A DNA stretch of 58,765 nt from Candidatus Saccharibacteria bacterium UBA3723 (lineage in GTDB: Bacteria; Patescibacteriota; Saccharimonadia; Saccharimonadales; Saccharimonadaceae): assembly GCA_002371895.1 (NCBI GenBank), contig DFHM01000006.1, forward strand, positions 7,133 through 65,897. Reading direction: 5' to 3'. Each line of letters starts with the position of its first letter. Position 1 is the first letter of the stretch. The position numbers and the translations under genes were made by a program. The notes beneath the pieces were generated by a model that worked only from the letters and a program-made list of their open reading frames with translations, did no database searches and was not told the origin of the DNA. This document shows positions 16,659 to 24,860 of the stretch, one piece after another.

Positions 16659-18044
16659 ATGCCACCATTACCACCAGAAGCCACTAGCGTGCCACCGAAT
16701 GGGCAAGCGCCGATGCCGCCAAGTCCAGCAGCACCGGCTAATCCTTCTGATGCCAAGCAAATTGCGGAAGCTCAAGCACAACTCCTAGCCAAAGCTATTA
16801 TTGAAGCACAAAACATGGCCGTTGCGCCGCCTCAACAGTTCAAGGAAGGCAGTCAACAGGCCAGCTTAGATGCGCCAGGTTCCGGCGGCGCCAATATGTT
16901 TATCGACACGGAAAATGCGCCACAAATCACAGAACAGCAGAAGTCTCAGACCTCTAGCGAACACGGCGAACGCGTAATTCAGCCAATCCATGACGTTACC
17001 ATGGAGAGAAAGCGCGAAGATATGCAAAAACGCATGTCCGAATTGCTTGGTGATACCGACGGCGAGCCGACGCAGATTAATACGAATACCGCAAAACACG
17101 TTAATGACGCCAATGTAAGGATGACTGTTCAGAATGCCACGCAGGCGAGCGAGCAAATTCCGATGCCTGTAGCTGCCCCTCAGATGACTGCACAGCCGCA
17201 GCCACAACCGGCACTAGTACCACAACCGCAGCAATATCAGCAAACCGTTCCTGCAGGATATGCACAAAACATCTACGCTCAAGGTTATCAACAGCAATCA
17301 TTTATTAATCCTGCCCAGACTGTGATGGCGCAAATGCAAGCAGCTCAAGTTCAAGCGCCACAAATGTATTATTTGCAACAACAGCAGCAGCAACAACAGC
17401 AAGCGGCACAAAGCATGGATCCACGCGCCGCAGCAATTCAGTTGCAGCAATTACAAGCCGAAGAAGCACGTAGAGTTCAGTACGAGCAGGCTACTGCCGC
17501 ACAGCTCGCACAGCAACAAGCTCAGCAACTTGCACAGCAACAGGCTCTGGCCCAGCAGCAAGCTGCCTTAGCTCAGGCACGCGCTCAGGCGCAAGCAAGA
17601 CAGGCGCAAATTCAGGCACAGCACAAGAACCTGCGCGTTAATGATTCGGTTGTAAAGAAAGCCGCAGAAGCAACAATTCTTCAGTCACAGAAGGCTCCGC
17701 AACAACAGCCAGCACAGGAAGAGCTAGTACAAGCAATCCAGCCAGCCTATATTACTCAACTCGAGACAGATTTAGCCGGTGATATGCAGCAGAAAGGCAA
17801 AATGTCCGCAATGCAGCGTGCTATGATGGCGGAGCTTGCGGATGACGAAATTACACTCGAGGCTAGCAAGATAGAAGTAAAACCAGATCCGGCTCAAGTA
17901 GCGCAAAAACAGGAAGTAGATAATACGCCAAAGGAAGTTCTTGCCGCGATGCAAAGCGCAGCAAGCCCAAATATTGCATCCAATCCGAATATCGCGCCTA
18001 GCACGCCTACCGAAATAAACGCAGATATCAAACATGATCAATAA
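16659..18044 (+). CDS. Gln/Ala/Pro-rich low-complexity protein
   Basis: 461 aa, start ATG 16659 in MPPLPPEAT, 26 nt after the response regulator stop. Pro-rich N-terminus (1-35), helical stretch with a KRMSELLGD segment (about 120-135), then a very Gln-rich core (about 170-335). The core includes a run of nine Gln followed by Ala-Gln repeats resembling a prion-like or coiled-coil domain. A short charged C-terminal part includes MQRAMMAELADDEITLEASK. No TM, signal peptide or enzyme motif. Its position between a two-component pair and an rRNA modification gene suggests it may be the assembly or scaffold partner of the regulator; no family is recognised. Confidence 0.75.
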   Translation: MPPLPPEATSVPPNGQAPMPPSPAAPANPSDAKQIAEAQAQLLAKAIIEAQNMAVAPPQQFKEGSQQASLDAPGSGGANMFIDTENAPQITEQQKSQTSSEHGERVIQPIHDVTMERKREDMQKRMSELLGDTDGEPTQINTNTAKHVNDANVRMTVQNATQASEQIPMPVAAPQMTAQPQPQPALVPQPQQYQQTVPAGYAQNIYAQGYQQQSFINPAQTVMAQMQAAQVQAPQMYYLQQQQQQQQQAAQSMDPRAAAIQLQQLQAEEARRVQYEQATAAQLAQQQAQQLAQQQALAQQQAALAQARAQAQARQAQIQAQHKNLRVNDSVVKKAAEATILQSQKAPQQQPAQEELVQAIQPAYITQLETDLAGDMQQKGKMSAMQRAMMAELADDEITLEASKIEVKPDPAQVAQKQEVDNTPKEVLAAMQSAASPNIASNPNIAPSTPTEINADIKHDQ

Positions 18045-18720
18045 TGAGATTCGCCTAAACAAATACATTGCGACTAATTTTGGTGTTTCGAGACGCGAAG
18101 CCGATGATTTGATTGCCGCTGGCCGCGTAAAGATTAATGGCAAAAAAGCCGAAATCGGCATGCGCGCACACGAAGGCGATACGATTACCGTTGATGGGCG
18201 TAATATTCTTGAACAAGAACCAATTTATCTTGCTTTTCATAAACCGGTCGGCTTTGTATGTAGCCGCAAGCGTCAAGGTGATACGCCAACTTTATATGAA
18301 TTACTGCCAAAGAAATACCAAGTGCTGAAGACAGTTGGGCGCCTTGATAAAGATTCGTCTGGATTGATTTTATTAACTAATGATGGCGATTTTGCATTCC
18401 AGATGACGCACCCAAAGTTTTCCAAGATCAAGCTCTACACTATAGAAATTGACCGAGATTTGGAACCATTACATCAGCAAATGATTGCAGATTTCGGTAT
18501 TCAGCTGCCAGACGGCAGGAGCCAAATGGGCTTGTCCAAGATTGGTGAAAGCAGAAAGAAATGGGACGTCTCAATTTCTGAAGGCAGAAATAGACAGATT
18601 CGCCGCACCTTCGAGGCATTGGGCTACAAAGTAGTTTCACTGCACCGATACAAATTCGGTCCATACGAGCTAAGTGGCCTACCTGAAGGCGAATTTACAG
18701 AAGTCAAAAAAGCGCTCTAG
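18034..18720 (+). CDS. RsuA/RluB-type 16S/23S rRNA pseudouridine synthase
   Basis: 228 aa. N-terminal S4 RNA-binding domain (IRLNKYIATNFGVSRREADDLI, then RVKINGKKAE) and catalytic domain with LAFHKPVGFVCS and the active-site Asp105 in GRLDKDSSGLILLTNDG. It also has EGRNRQIRRTFEALG. Isomerises uridine in rRNA; specificity (RsuA, RluB, RluE or RluF) cannot be told from the sequence alone. The start overlaps the preceding gene by 11 nt, and the stop codon lies inside the terminator stem at 18711-18746. Confidence 0.93.
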   Translation: MINNEIRLNKYIATNFGVSRREADDLIAAGRVKINGKKAEIGMRAHEGDTITVDGRNILEQEPIYLAFHKPVGFVCSRKRQGDTPTLYELLPKKYQVLKTVGRLDKDSSGLILLTNDGDFAFQMTHPKFSKIKLYTIEIDRDLEPLHQQMIADFGIQLPDGRSQMGLSKIGESRKKWDVSISEGRNRQIRRTFEALGYKVVSLHRYKFGPYELSGLPEGEFTEVKKAL

Positions 18721-18746
18721 AAATCAATCTGGAGCGCTATTTTTTA
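18709..18746 (+). terminator. Terminator after pseudouridine synthase gene
   Basis: AGCGCTCTAGA...TCTGGAGCGCT with a 6-nt loop, followed by ATTTTTT. The TAG stop of the upstream gene is in the 5' arm. On the minus strand it can also serve the convergent ftsA-like gene ending at 18744. Confidence 0.85.
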
Positions 18747-20033
18747 ATTCTTGAGTAGGCGGGCGATTTTTGCCTTGAGTCCGGAATTATCCGTGCCGAT
18801 TAATGTGTCAATCCCAACACGAAGGAGCCCCATCGCAGTCACGAAAGTATGATCTAGTTCCCTATCCGTAGCATTAATAATGCCTGGGACATCATCTGGC
18901 TCAATCAGACTCACGATTGGACGACGTGAGAATGGGAGTTCCTTATACCAATCGCCAGTAGCGAGGATTTCCGGAATCTCCGAAAGGCTTGCGCCACCAC
19001 CACAAAGCAGAATCTGGCCAGGAAGACTTTCGACGTGCTCGAATTCTTCAATTGCAAGTTCTACGCCAGCCTGCCAGACGTCGAGATTGCGCGCAATGGC
19101 TTGGTCGAAGCGTTTGCGAATTTCTGGCTTCATGTCTGGACTATCGGCAAGGAGTTTGAGTTTTTCTGCGTCCTCAAAACTCAGGCCGAGTTTCTCGGAA
19201 ATTTGGTGCGTAAAGCTACGGCCGCCAATTGAGAACATCTTTGTGCCTTCTACGCCGCCATCATCAACAATCGCGATATCCGTGGTTCCGCCACCAATGT
19301 CCATAACGATTCCAGAGAATGTAGATTCAATATCGTCACCAAGACATGCGCGGCAGACTGCAAACGGCTCAACAGCTACGGTAACGAGGTCAAGCTGAAG
19401 CTCGTCGCAGACGCGCTCTATTGCGGAGATGTGCACCAGCGGCGCAAAAGCGGTATAAATCTGCACTGTGACTTCCGTGCCCTTGAAGCCAATCGGATTC
19501 GTGACCTTATGGCCATCAATCTGCAATGAAACGAGTGCGGAGTTGATAAGGCGAACTTCGACATCTGGATTATTGGTTTCGAGCGCAACTTCTCTACGAG
19601 CACGCTCGCCAGCTTTTTGCTGAACTTTTTTGATAATCTTGGACATTTCGTCGTCCGTGATGGATTTGTCGGAATCGGCACGACGATACTTAATCGATGC
19701 AGTGTTACCTTTGATGAGCTCGCCAGCAATACCAACAACAACTTCCTTTGCGCGGACGCCAGCCATTTCCTCGGCTTTTACGAGGGCTTCTTCGCAAGTC
19801 TTTGCGACACCCTGAATATCTGCGATTGCACCGGAAGACATATTCGTAGCAGCCTCGTGCGCTTTGCCGACGCCGACAATCTTAATATCACCCTTACTTT
19901 TTTTCGCAATGAGGGCTTTGACGTATTCCGTACCAATATCTAGCGCCAAAAGATAATCATCTGGATCTTTGGTCTTTTTCTTTTCCTTTTCGGACTCTGG
20001 CTTGTAACTCTTTTTGCGCGAAAATATGCTCAT
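18744..20033 (-). CDS. ftsA: FtsA-like actin-fold cell division protein
   Basis: 429 aa from ATG 20033 (TATAAT 20045-20040, 6-nt gap). FtsA family: phosphate-1 LLALDIGTEYVKALI, then the SHS2/1C insertion with VVVGIAGELIKGNTAS and KSITDDEMSKII, phosphate-2 VMDIGGGTTDIAIV, adenosine motif ILLCGGGASLSEIPEIL. The C-terminus LKAKIARLL is a short basic amphipathic end, resembling the FtsA membrane-targeting helix. FtsA tethers FtsZ at the septum. PilM of type IV pili has the same fold, and a pilus role cannot be excluded because ftsZ is not in the window. The N-terminal 30 residues are an unusual Lys/Glu-rich extension. Confidence 0.8.
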   Translation of the reverse strand: MSIFSRKKSYKPESEKEKKKTKDPDDYLLALDIGTEYVKALIAKKSKGDIKIVGVGKAHEAATNMSSGAIADIQGVAKTCEEALVKAEEMAGVRAKEVVVGIAGELIKGNTASIKYRRADSDKSITDDEMSKIIKKVQQKAGERARREVALETNNPDVEVRLINSALVSLQIDGHKVTNPIGFKGTEVTVQIYTAFAPLVHISAIERVCDELQLDLVTVAVEPFAVCRACLGDDIESTFSGIVMDIGGGTTDIAIVDDGGVEGTKMFSIGGRSFTHQISEKLGLSFEDAEKLKLLADSPDMKPEIRKRFDQAIARNLDVWQAGVELAIEEFEHVESLPGQILLCGGGASLSEIPEILATGDWYKELPFSRRPIVSLIEPDDVPGIINATDRELDHTFVTAMGLLRVGIDTLIGTDNSGLKAKIARLLKN

Positions 20034-20054
20034 GGTTTTATTATAACACCTACG

Positions 20055-20090
20055 CATAAAAAATATCTCCCGCTATGGGGAGATACTGTT
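20055..20090 (-). terminator. Terminator after alaS
   Basis: Minus strand TATCTCCC...GGGAGATA with loop CATAGC-like spacing, followed by TTTTTTAT. It lies between alaS (ends 20093) and the ftsA promoter (20045). Confidence 0.8.
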
Positions 20091-20092
20091 TT

Positions 20093-21967
20093 TTATTCTA
20101 CGACGGCTTTGATGCGGCGAACACCAGCGGAGCTGGACTCTTCCTTCTTGATCTTGAAATGACCAATTACGCCGGTATGTTCGACGTGAGGGCCGCCACA
20201 AACTTCGCGAGAAACAGGATTGTCGAAGTCGCCAATCGTATAGACAGTGAGTTTTTCTGGATATTTATCCCAGAATTGACCGTGAGCCTTGAGCGTATCG
20301 CGAGCGTAGGCTTTGTCGTACTCGTCATGGACAACCTTGAGGTCGGCCTTAATCCATTCGTTGACTTGGTCTTCGATCTGTTGCTTTTCTTCTGGAGTCA
20401 ATTTGCGGTCGAGGTTGAAGTCGAAGCGAAGACGCTCGGCGGTAATATTGGAGCCTTGTTGACCGATTTCTGGATCGATTAACTTCTGTAAAGCGGCAAG
20501 AAGCAAGTGAGTTGCGGTGTGATACTTCGTGGTTTGCTCGCCATGATCTTCGAGACCGCCCTTAAACATACCCTTGCTTGCAGTCTTGGAGCGCTCGCGC
20601 TGTTCTTCGAGAGCGGCATCAAATTCTGCGCGCCAGTTTTCGGTAAGTGGAATATCCTGGCGATATGCCTCCTCAACGGAAAGCTCCATTGGGAAACCAT
20701 AGGTATCCTGAAGCATAAAGAGCTCTTTGCCAGTGAGACCGTCTTTCTTGAAGCGCGCAAGTTCTTTCATACCGCGGCGAAGCGTCTTGCGGAATGCCTG
20801 CTCTTCATGACTAAGCACATCAAGAACATCTTCACGCGTAGTTAGGATGCTATCTGGGAGATCTTTGTAATTGTCAGCAATGAGTGGAAGTACCTCGGCG
20901 AGGAAATCTTGCTCAATGCCTAGATTGAGAGCCTTAAGGATAGCACGGCGAATGAGGCGGCGAAGCGCGTAGCCCTGCTGTTTATTGGAAGGCTTGAGAC
21001 CTTGCGCAGTAAGAAGATAAGCCCCACGGAGATGATCTGCGATAACGCGCATCTCGGCGGTATTGGATTCGTAGCTCTTGCCGGAAAGTTCGACTAGCTT
21101 GTCTACGATTGGCTTTAGCAGTGAAATTTTGAATACGTCATAAGAATCCATGGAAGCGGCAGTAATACGTTCGAGGCCAGCGCCGAAGTCGACGTTCTTA
21201 TGCTCGAGCTCTTCAAAGCTGCCATCCTCTAGGCGGCGATATTGCATGAAGACTTGGTTGCCGATTTCCATAAAACGGGCGCCATCGGATGCCGGGTGAG
21301 CCTTGCCATATTTTTCTTCATCCTGGTGCTCTTCGCCAAAGTCATAGAAGACCTCGGAATCTGGGCCACATGGGTCACCGATTGGAGTAGTTTCGATGCC
21401 GCCACCGCGGGACCACCAGTTTTCTTTGTCGTTATAGAAGAAGATGCGCTCGTTGCCCTTGATGCCGCGCTTGTCGCCATTTTCAGCGGTGTCAATTTCG
21501 GCGATTTCGGCGTCGATGCCAGCTTCTTTGAAAACTTCTTGCCAGATATGGGCAGCCTCGTCATCGCGCGGGATGCCGTATTTTTCGCTACCAATAAAGC
21601 AAGTTACGTAGATTTTGTTTGAGTCGAGACCGACTTCCTTTGTAAGGAAGGTAAAGAAGTTGCGGATTTGTTCTTCCTTGAAATAATCGCCGAGGGACCA
21701 GTTGCCAAGCATTTCAAAAACGGTGGTATGGCGCGGATCGCCAACATCGTCGATGTCTTGGAGACGAAGACATGGTTGAGAATCAGTTAGGCGCTTGCCT
21801 TCTTTGTGTGGCTGGCCAAGCAAAAATGGTAGCAATGGCTGCATGCCGGAACCAGTAAATAATGTCGTCGGATCATTCTCTAGGACAAGTGGCGCTGGCT
21901 CAATCACCACGTGACCTTTAGACTTCATGAAGTCTAGATATTTTTGACGTACTTCACTTGCATTCAT
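20093..21967 (-). CDS. alaS: Alanyl-tRNA synthetase lacking the C-Ala domain
   Basis: 624 aa versus about 870 in E. coli. Complete class II catalytic core: TLFTGSGMQPLLPFLLG, the HTTVFEMLGNWSLGDYFK motif 2 region and GGGIETTPIGDPCGPDSE. The tRNA-recognition helices and the editing domain follow, with HTATHLL and CGGPHVEHTG (zinc/editing residues H..H and C..H). The protein ends at SSSAGVRRIKAVVE, right after the editing domain, so the oligomerisation/C-Ala (DHHA1) part is absent; the stop is followed directly by a terminator. Short AlaRS forms are known from CPR genomes. TATAAT 21979-21974 ends 6 nt before ATG. Confidence 0.95.
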   Translation of the reverse strand: MNASEVRQKYLDFMKSKGHVVIEPAPLVLENDPTTLFTGSGMQPLLPFLLGQPHKEGKRLTDSQPCLRLQDIDDVGDPRHTTVFEMLGNWSLGDYFKEEQIRNFFTFLTKEVGLDSNKIYVTCFIGSEKYGIPRDDEAAHIWQEVFKEAGIDAEIAEIDTAENGDKRGIKGNERIFFYNDKENWWSRGGGIETTPIGDPCGPDSEVFYDFGEEHQDEEKYGKAHPASDGARFMEIGNQVFMQYRRLEDGSFEELEHKNVDFGAGLERITAASMDSYDVFKISLLKPIVDKLVELSGKSYESNTAEMRVIADHLRGAYLLTAQGLKPSNKQQGYALRRLIRRAILKALNLGIEQDFLAEVLPLIADNYKDLPDSILTTREDVLDVLSHEEQAFRKTLRRGMKELARFKKDGLTGKELFMLQDTYGFPMELSVEEAYRQDIPLTENWRAEFDAALEEQRERSKTASKGMFKGGLEDHGEQTTKYHTATHLLLAALQKLIDPEIGQQGSNITAERLRFDFNLDRKLTPEEKQQIEDQVNEWIKADLKVVHDEYDKAYARDTLKAHGQFWDKYPEKLTVYTIGDFDNPVSREVCGGPHVEHTGVIGHFKIKKEESSSAGVRRIKAVVE

Positions 21968-22017
21968 TAGGTTATTATACAATAATCTTACAGATACAGA
22001 AAACGCTAGCGTTATAC

Positions 22018-22121
22018 TTGACTTTTTTGTCTATTTGTGCTATAATCAAAGGATAACCGTTTGGGGTTATGTTTCTTCGGGGGATTGTCCCCGCGTTCTC
22101 TAATAGGAAGGAGTGGTTCGT
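22018..22121 (+). promoter_or_regulatory. Consensus promoter and structured leader
   Basis: TTGACT 22018-22023, 17-bp spacer ending TGTGC, TATAAT 22041-22046. The leader of about 70 nt folds into ATAACC...GGGTTAT and CGGGG-ATTGT-CCCCG hairpins and ends with a strong AGGAAGGAG 8-9 nt before ATG 22122. Same organisation as the leaders at 43761, 51132 and 52973. Confidence 0.7.
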
Positions 22122-22766
22122 ATGAGAAAAACCACAAAGACACTCGTAATGTTGCTCACTGTCGTCATGATGCTTGGTGCGTTTTCGACAACCGCCTTCG
22201 CCGCAACCAACAACAACAGCGCCGTCATGAAGCGATCCACAAAGGACACTCAGGCCCTGGTTAATGCTGGCGAATACTATGGCTGGTCTGCCGAAGTAAA
22301 GACAAAGTCTCAGACTCCGAGCAAGATCGTAACATCGATTCGTCTCTTCAATGGGAAGAATTACATCTTCAACGTCACACAGACGACACAGAAGAAGGGT
22401 TCTTCCATCGCCACCAAGTACAACATTGGCGGCAAGAATTACGTGCTGGCCGGCATCAAGGCCTCACTGAAGAGATATGCATCCGGTGCTGGCAAGAGAG
22501 CCGTGCTGGAAGACAAAGTCAACATTGCAGCTGATACGCTTGCGAAGTATGCAAGGAAGATGGGCTGGACTGTCACCGATAAAACGAGTTACAAGAGTGG
22601 CGTCGCAACCTGCAAACATATTTACCAAAACGGCAAATACAAATTCACTGCCGTCGTTAAAGGCGTACGCAAGAGTGGCAAGATTGCGCTCAGCTATACC
22701 AGAGACGGTAGATCTTCAAATAAAAAGGCCGTCAAAGCCTGGCTGAAGACCTATGCAACCAACTAA
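22122..22766 (+). CDS. Secreted protein with two tandem unknown domains
   Basis: 214 aa. Sec signal peptide: MRKTTKTLVMLLTVVMMLG then STTAFA with cleavage expected after AFA. The mature protein is a duplicated unit of about 70 residues. Unit 1 runs from AGEYYGWSAEVKTKS to IKASLKRYA and unit 2 from LAKYARKMGWTVTDKTS to KAWLKTYA. Both share a Gly-Trp near the start, a K-Y-x-F core strand and a terminal [AL]xLKxYA helix. Very basic, with no enzyme motif. I chose ATG 22122 over an upstream GTG because of the Shine-Dalgarno spacing. Codon choice (CTG, AAG, GTC rich) differs from housekeeping neighbours. Confidence 0.85.
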   Translation: MRKTTKTLVMLLTVVMMLGAFSTTAFAATNNNSAVMKRSTKDTQALVNAGEYYGWSAEVKTKSQTPSKIVTSIRLFNGKNYIFNVTQTTQKKGSSIATKYNIGGKNYVLAGIKASLKRYASGAGKRAVLEDKVNIAADTLAKYARKMGWTVTDKTSYKSGVATCKHIYQNGKYKFTAVVKGVRKSGKIALSYTRDGRSSNKKAVKAWLKTYATN

Positions 22767-22773
22767 CTTCCTG

Positions 22774-22797
22774 GCCGCCCCACGGGGCGGCTTTTTT
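22774..22797 (+). terminator. Strong terminator
   Basis: GCCGCCC-CACG-GGGCGGC followed by TTTTTT, 8 nt after the secreted-protein stop codon; it abuts the convergent mnmA stop. Confidence 0.92.
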
Positions 22798-23818
22798 ATG
22801 CCTCGATAATGCCGCCACCAAGGCAGATTTCGTCACGATAAAAGACGATTGACTGGCCCGGCGTGAGAGACTTCTGCTCTTCCGCAAAAGTCAAAATTCC
22901 ATCCTGATAATCTGCATCAACAAGCGGGGCGCGGTGGCGGATGCGAGCCTTAATATGACGACCATCGTCACCGTGACGCAAAATAACATCCTTGAGCTTG
23001 ACTTGGTTAGTCCAGAGTTTGAGCGAGTTGAGATTCTGCGAAACATAAACAATATTCTTTTCCATGTCTTTTTTGACGACATAGTGCGGCAAACCAACGC
23101 CGATATTCAGACCATGACGCTGACCGAGCGTGTAGAAAATTGCACCATCATGCACGCCAAGCTTTTCGCCGGTATCAATATCAATGATGTCGCCAGGCTT
23201 CGTCTCGATAAATTCCGCAAGAAAATCGCGCATATTTGCATCGCCAACAAAACAGACACCCATAGATTCTGGCTTGTGCGCCACACTGAGGCCAATCTCT
23301 GCAGCAAGCGCTTTGACAGCAGGTTTTTCCATATCGCCAACCGGGAAGATTACCTTTGGAATGATGCTTTCCGAGATACGGTAGAGGAAATAGGTTTGGT
23401 CCTTGTTTTCGTCCTTGGCGCGAAGTAAAGCTTTGCCATCCGTCCTAGCATAGTGACCGGTCGCAATCGCTTCCGCGCCCTGCTCGAAGGCGGTATCGGC
23501 AAAGAGCTTGAATTTGATTTCTTGGTTGCACATAATGTCTGGATTTGGGGTATTTCCCTTTTGGTATTCTTCCAGCATGTAGTCGACAACTTTTTGCTTG
23601 TATTCTTTTTCGAAGTCAAAAACGCGGAAGTCGATGCCGAGTTTTACGGCAACGCGTTTTGCGTCGGCAAGATCCTCTGCCCATGGACATTTCATGCCTG
23701 GAAGATTCTTACTCCAGTTCTTCATATAGACGCCAATAACCTCATGGCCCTGCTGCTGCAAAAGATAGGCCGAGACAGCCGAATCAACGCCACCAGACAT
23801 ACCTAAGAATACTTTCAT
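22796..23818 (-). CDS. mnmA: tRNA-specific 2-thiouridylase MnmA
   Basis: 340 aa (family about 360). Thiolates U34 of Lys, Glu and Gln tRNAs. PP-loop ATP site VFLGMSGGVDSAVSAYLL at the N-terminus; first catalytic Cys in NPDIMCNQEIKF and second in SMGVCFVG, both present; GHYARTDG, DQTYFLYRI and YTLGQRHGLNIG also match the family. TATAAT at 23831-23826 ends 7 nt before the ATG. Its likely sulfur donor, a cysteine desulfurase, is encoded at 30023-31174 in the same window. Confidence 0.95.
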   Translation of the reverse strand: MKVFLGMSGGVDSAVSAYLLQQQGHEVIGVYMKNWSKNLPGMKCPWAEDLADAKRVAVKLGIDFRVFDFEKEYKQKVVDYMLEEYQKGNTPNPDIMCNQEIKFKLFADTAFEQGAEAIATGHYARTDGKALLRAKDENKDQTYFLYRISESIIPKVIFPVGDMEKPAVKALAAEIGLSVAHKPESMGVCFVGDANMRDFLAEFIETKPGDIIDIDTGEKLGVHDGAIFYTLGQRHGLNIGVGLPHYVVKKDMEKNIVYVSQNLNSLKLWTNQVKLKDVILRHGDDGRHIKARIRHRAPLVDADYQDGILTFAEEQKSLTPGQSIVFYRDEICLGGGIIEA

Positions 23819-23842
23819 TGGTTATATTATAACATCAAAGTC

Positions 23843-24095
23843 GTGTTACAGCTACGCTGCGGCTATTCTCCGCGGACGCGTACGGCGCCCGCCGTTGCGG
23901 GGCCGTTCGCTCTTTCTCGCCGTAGCTGCGAAGGCCGCGAAGAACTAGCCGCAACGTAGCTGCATTACGGCCAGGGCTCTCCGCATTCGTAGTCACGACG
24001 AGGACGAGTGCAGCGACCCTGCGACGGCAGGCGTCGCAAACGTTGGAGAGACGTGGCTGTAATGTGGCTGCGGCGTAGCTGCAATGCGACATCAA
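23843..24095 (-). repeat. Structured intergenic element, copy B
   Basis: High-GC 250-bp stretch between the divergent mnmA and 24190 promoters. Arms 23843-23866 and 23946-23969 share CAGCTACGYTGCGGCTA as an inverted repeat; the single mismatch is a G-U pair on the minus strand. The core hairpin 23882-23906 reads ACGGC, bulged G, CCCGC-CGTT-GCGGG, GCCGT. A further arm-like copy lies at about 24065-24090, and a perfect TGCGACG/CGTCGCA hairpin at 24020-24038. The core and the downstream TTCGCAGCTRCGGCGAGA (read on minus) match copy A at 219-274. The 86-codon open frame here has no start signal and is not considered a gene. Confidence 0.55.
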
Positions 24096-24153
24096 CGCGA
24101 TAGTATAACCAATTATGGAAAAATCAAGGGAGTGAAAGACATTTTGTTTATGC

Positions 24154-24189
24154 TAAAATAGATACAGTATTAACTTTCATGGAGGTGGG
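24154..24189 (+). promoter_or_regulatory. Promoter and RBS of the MoxR/Bat operon
   Basis: TGCTAAAAT extended -10 at 24151-24159 and a short leader with GGAGGTGGG directly before ATG 24190. No clear -35. First promoter after the structured element B. Confidence 0.55.
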
Positions 24190-24849
24190 ATGTTTTATCC
24201 GAACCGGCAGGCTTTAGGTGACCAGCTTGCGCCAAAACTGAGCGACTTCAAGAACTCCGACTGTATTATTTTCTGCCTCAAAAAAAGTTCTCTACTTGCC
24301 TGCATTGAACTTGCAGCACATCTTCATGCATATATTTATATCTTGCAATATTCCGAAATCGCCGATCCATACGACATTACCCGTAACCTCGGAGCCATCA
24401 CTTCCAAAGGCGAGTTCGTATTAAATCCAGAAATCTCCCAGTCCGAATACGACTTCATCAACAGTGACTTCATGAGCATTATCGAGGAGCGTAAGCGCGA
24501 GGCATTCTCGAGAATTAATGCCGAACGTGACCCAAATCCAAACTTCGATCTCGCCGCATTTAACAGCCGCAAGATTATCCTTTTCGCAGACGTCTTGAAG
24601 GAATCATTCCAAATCCAAGTTGCGCTCAATATGCTAAAAGCATACAGTCCGTTGAGCGTCTCCGGTGCGGCCGGAAATATTACCTCGCAAATTTCAGATA
24701 AATTCCAGATTGAAACCAGCGGATGTACCTACATGGACATTCTGCCAAATACCTTCTTCGACGACGACCATTATTTCGATCAACCAGACACCTATAGCGA
24801 AGAACAAAAAATAAGTATGGCAAATAATATTAGCCTGTATTGGGCATAA
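24190..24849 (+). CDS. Degenerate phosphoribosyltransferase-like protein
   Basis: 219 aa. The opening FYPNRQALGDQLAPKLSDFK, then IIFCLKKSSLLACIELAAHL, follows the layout of type I PRTase-like proteins (family: FxDRxxAGxxLAxxL, then VxxLPRGGVPVAxxxAxxL). EFVLNPEI at 75-82 also fits. The PRPP loop should sit at 129-142 (family VxLVDDGxATGAT) but reads IILFADVLKESFQI, without the DD and TG residues. It is therefore unlikely to bind PRPP and may be a regulatory or structural relic. It opens a seven-gene operon and ends 11 nt before the MoxR start. The family assignment is from pattern only. Confidence 0.6.
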   Translation: MFYPNRQALGDQLAPKLSDFKNSDCIIFCLKKSSLLACIELAAHLHAYIYILQYSEIADPYDITRNLGAITSKGEFVLNPEISQSEYDFINSDFMSIIEERKREAFSRINAERDPNPNFDLAAFNSRKIILFADVLKESFQIQVALNMLKAYSPLSVSGAAGNITSQISDKFQIETSGCTYMDILPNTFFDDDHYFDQPDTYSEEQKISMANNISLYWA

Positions 24850-24860
24850 AGGAGCAAAAA

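Noticed and set aside
23835..24095. 86-codon open frame over element B
   Set aside because: Arg/Ala-rich product of high GC, no start signals, coincides with self-complementary arms.
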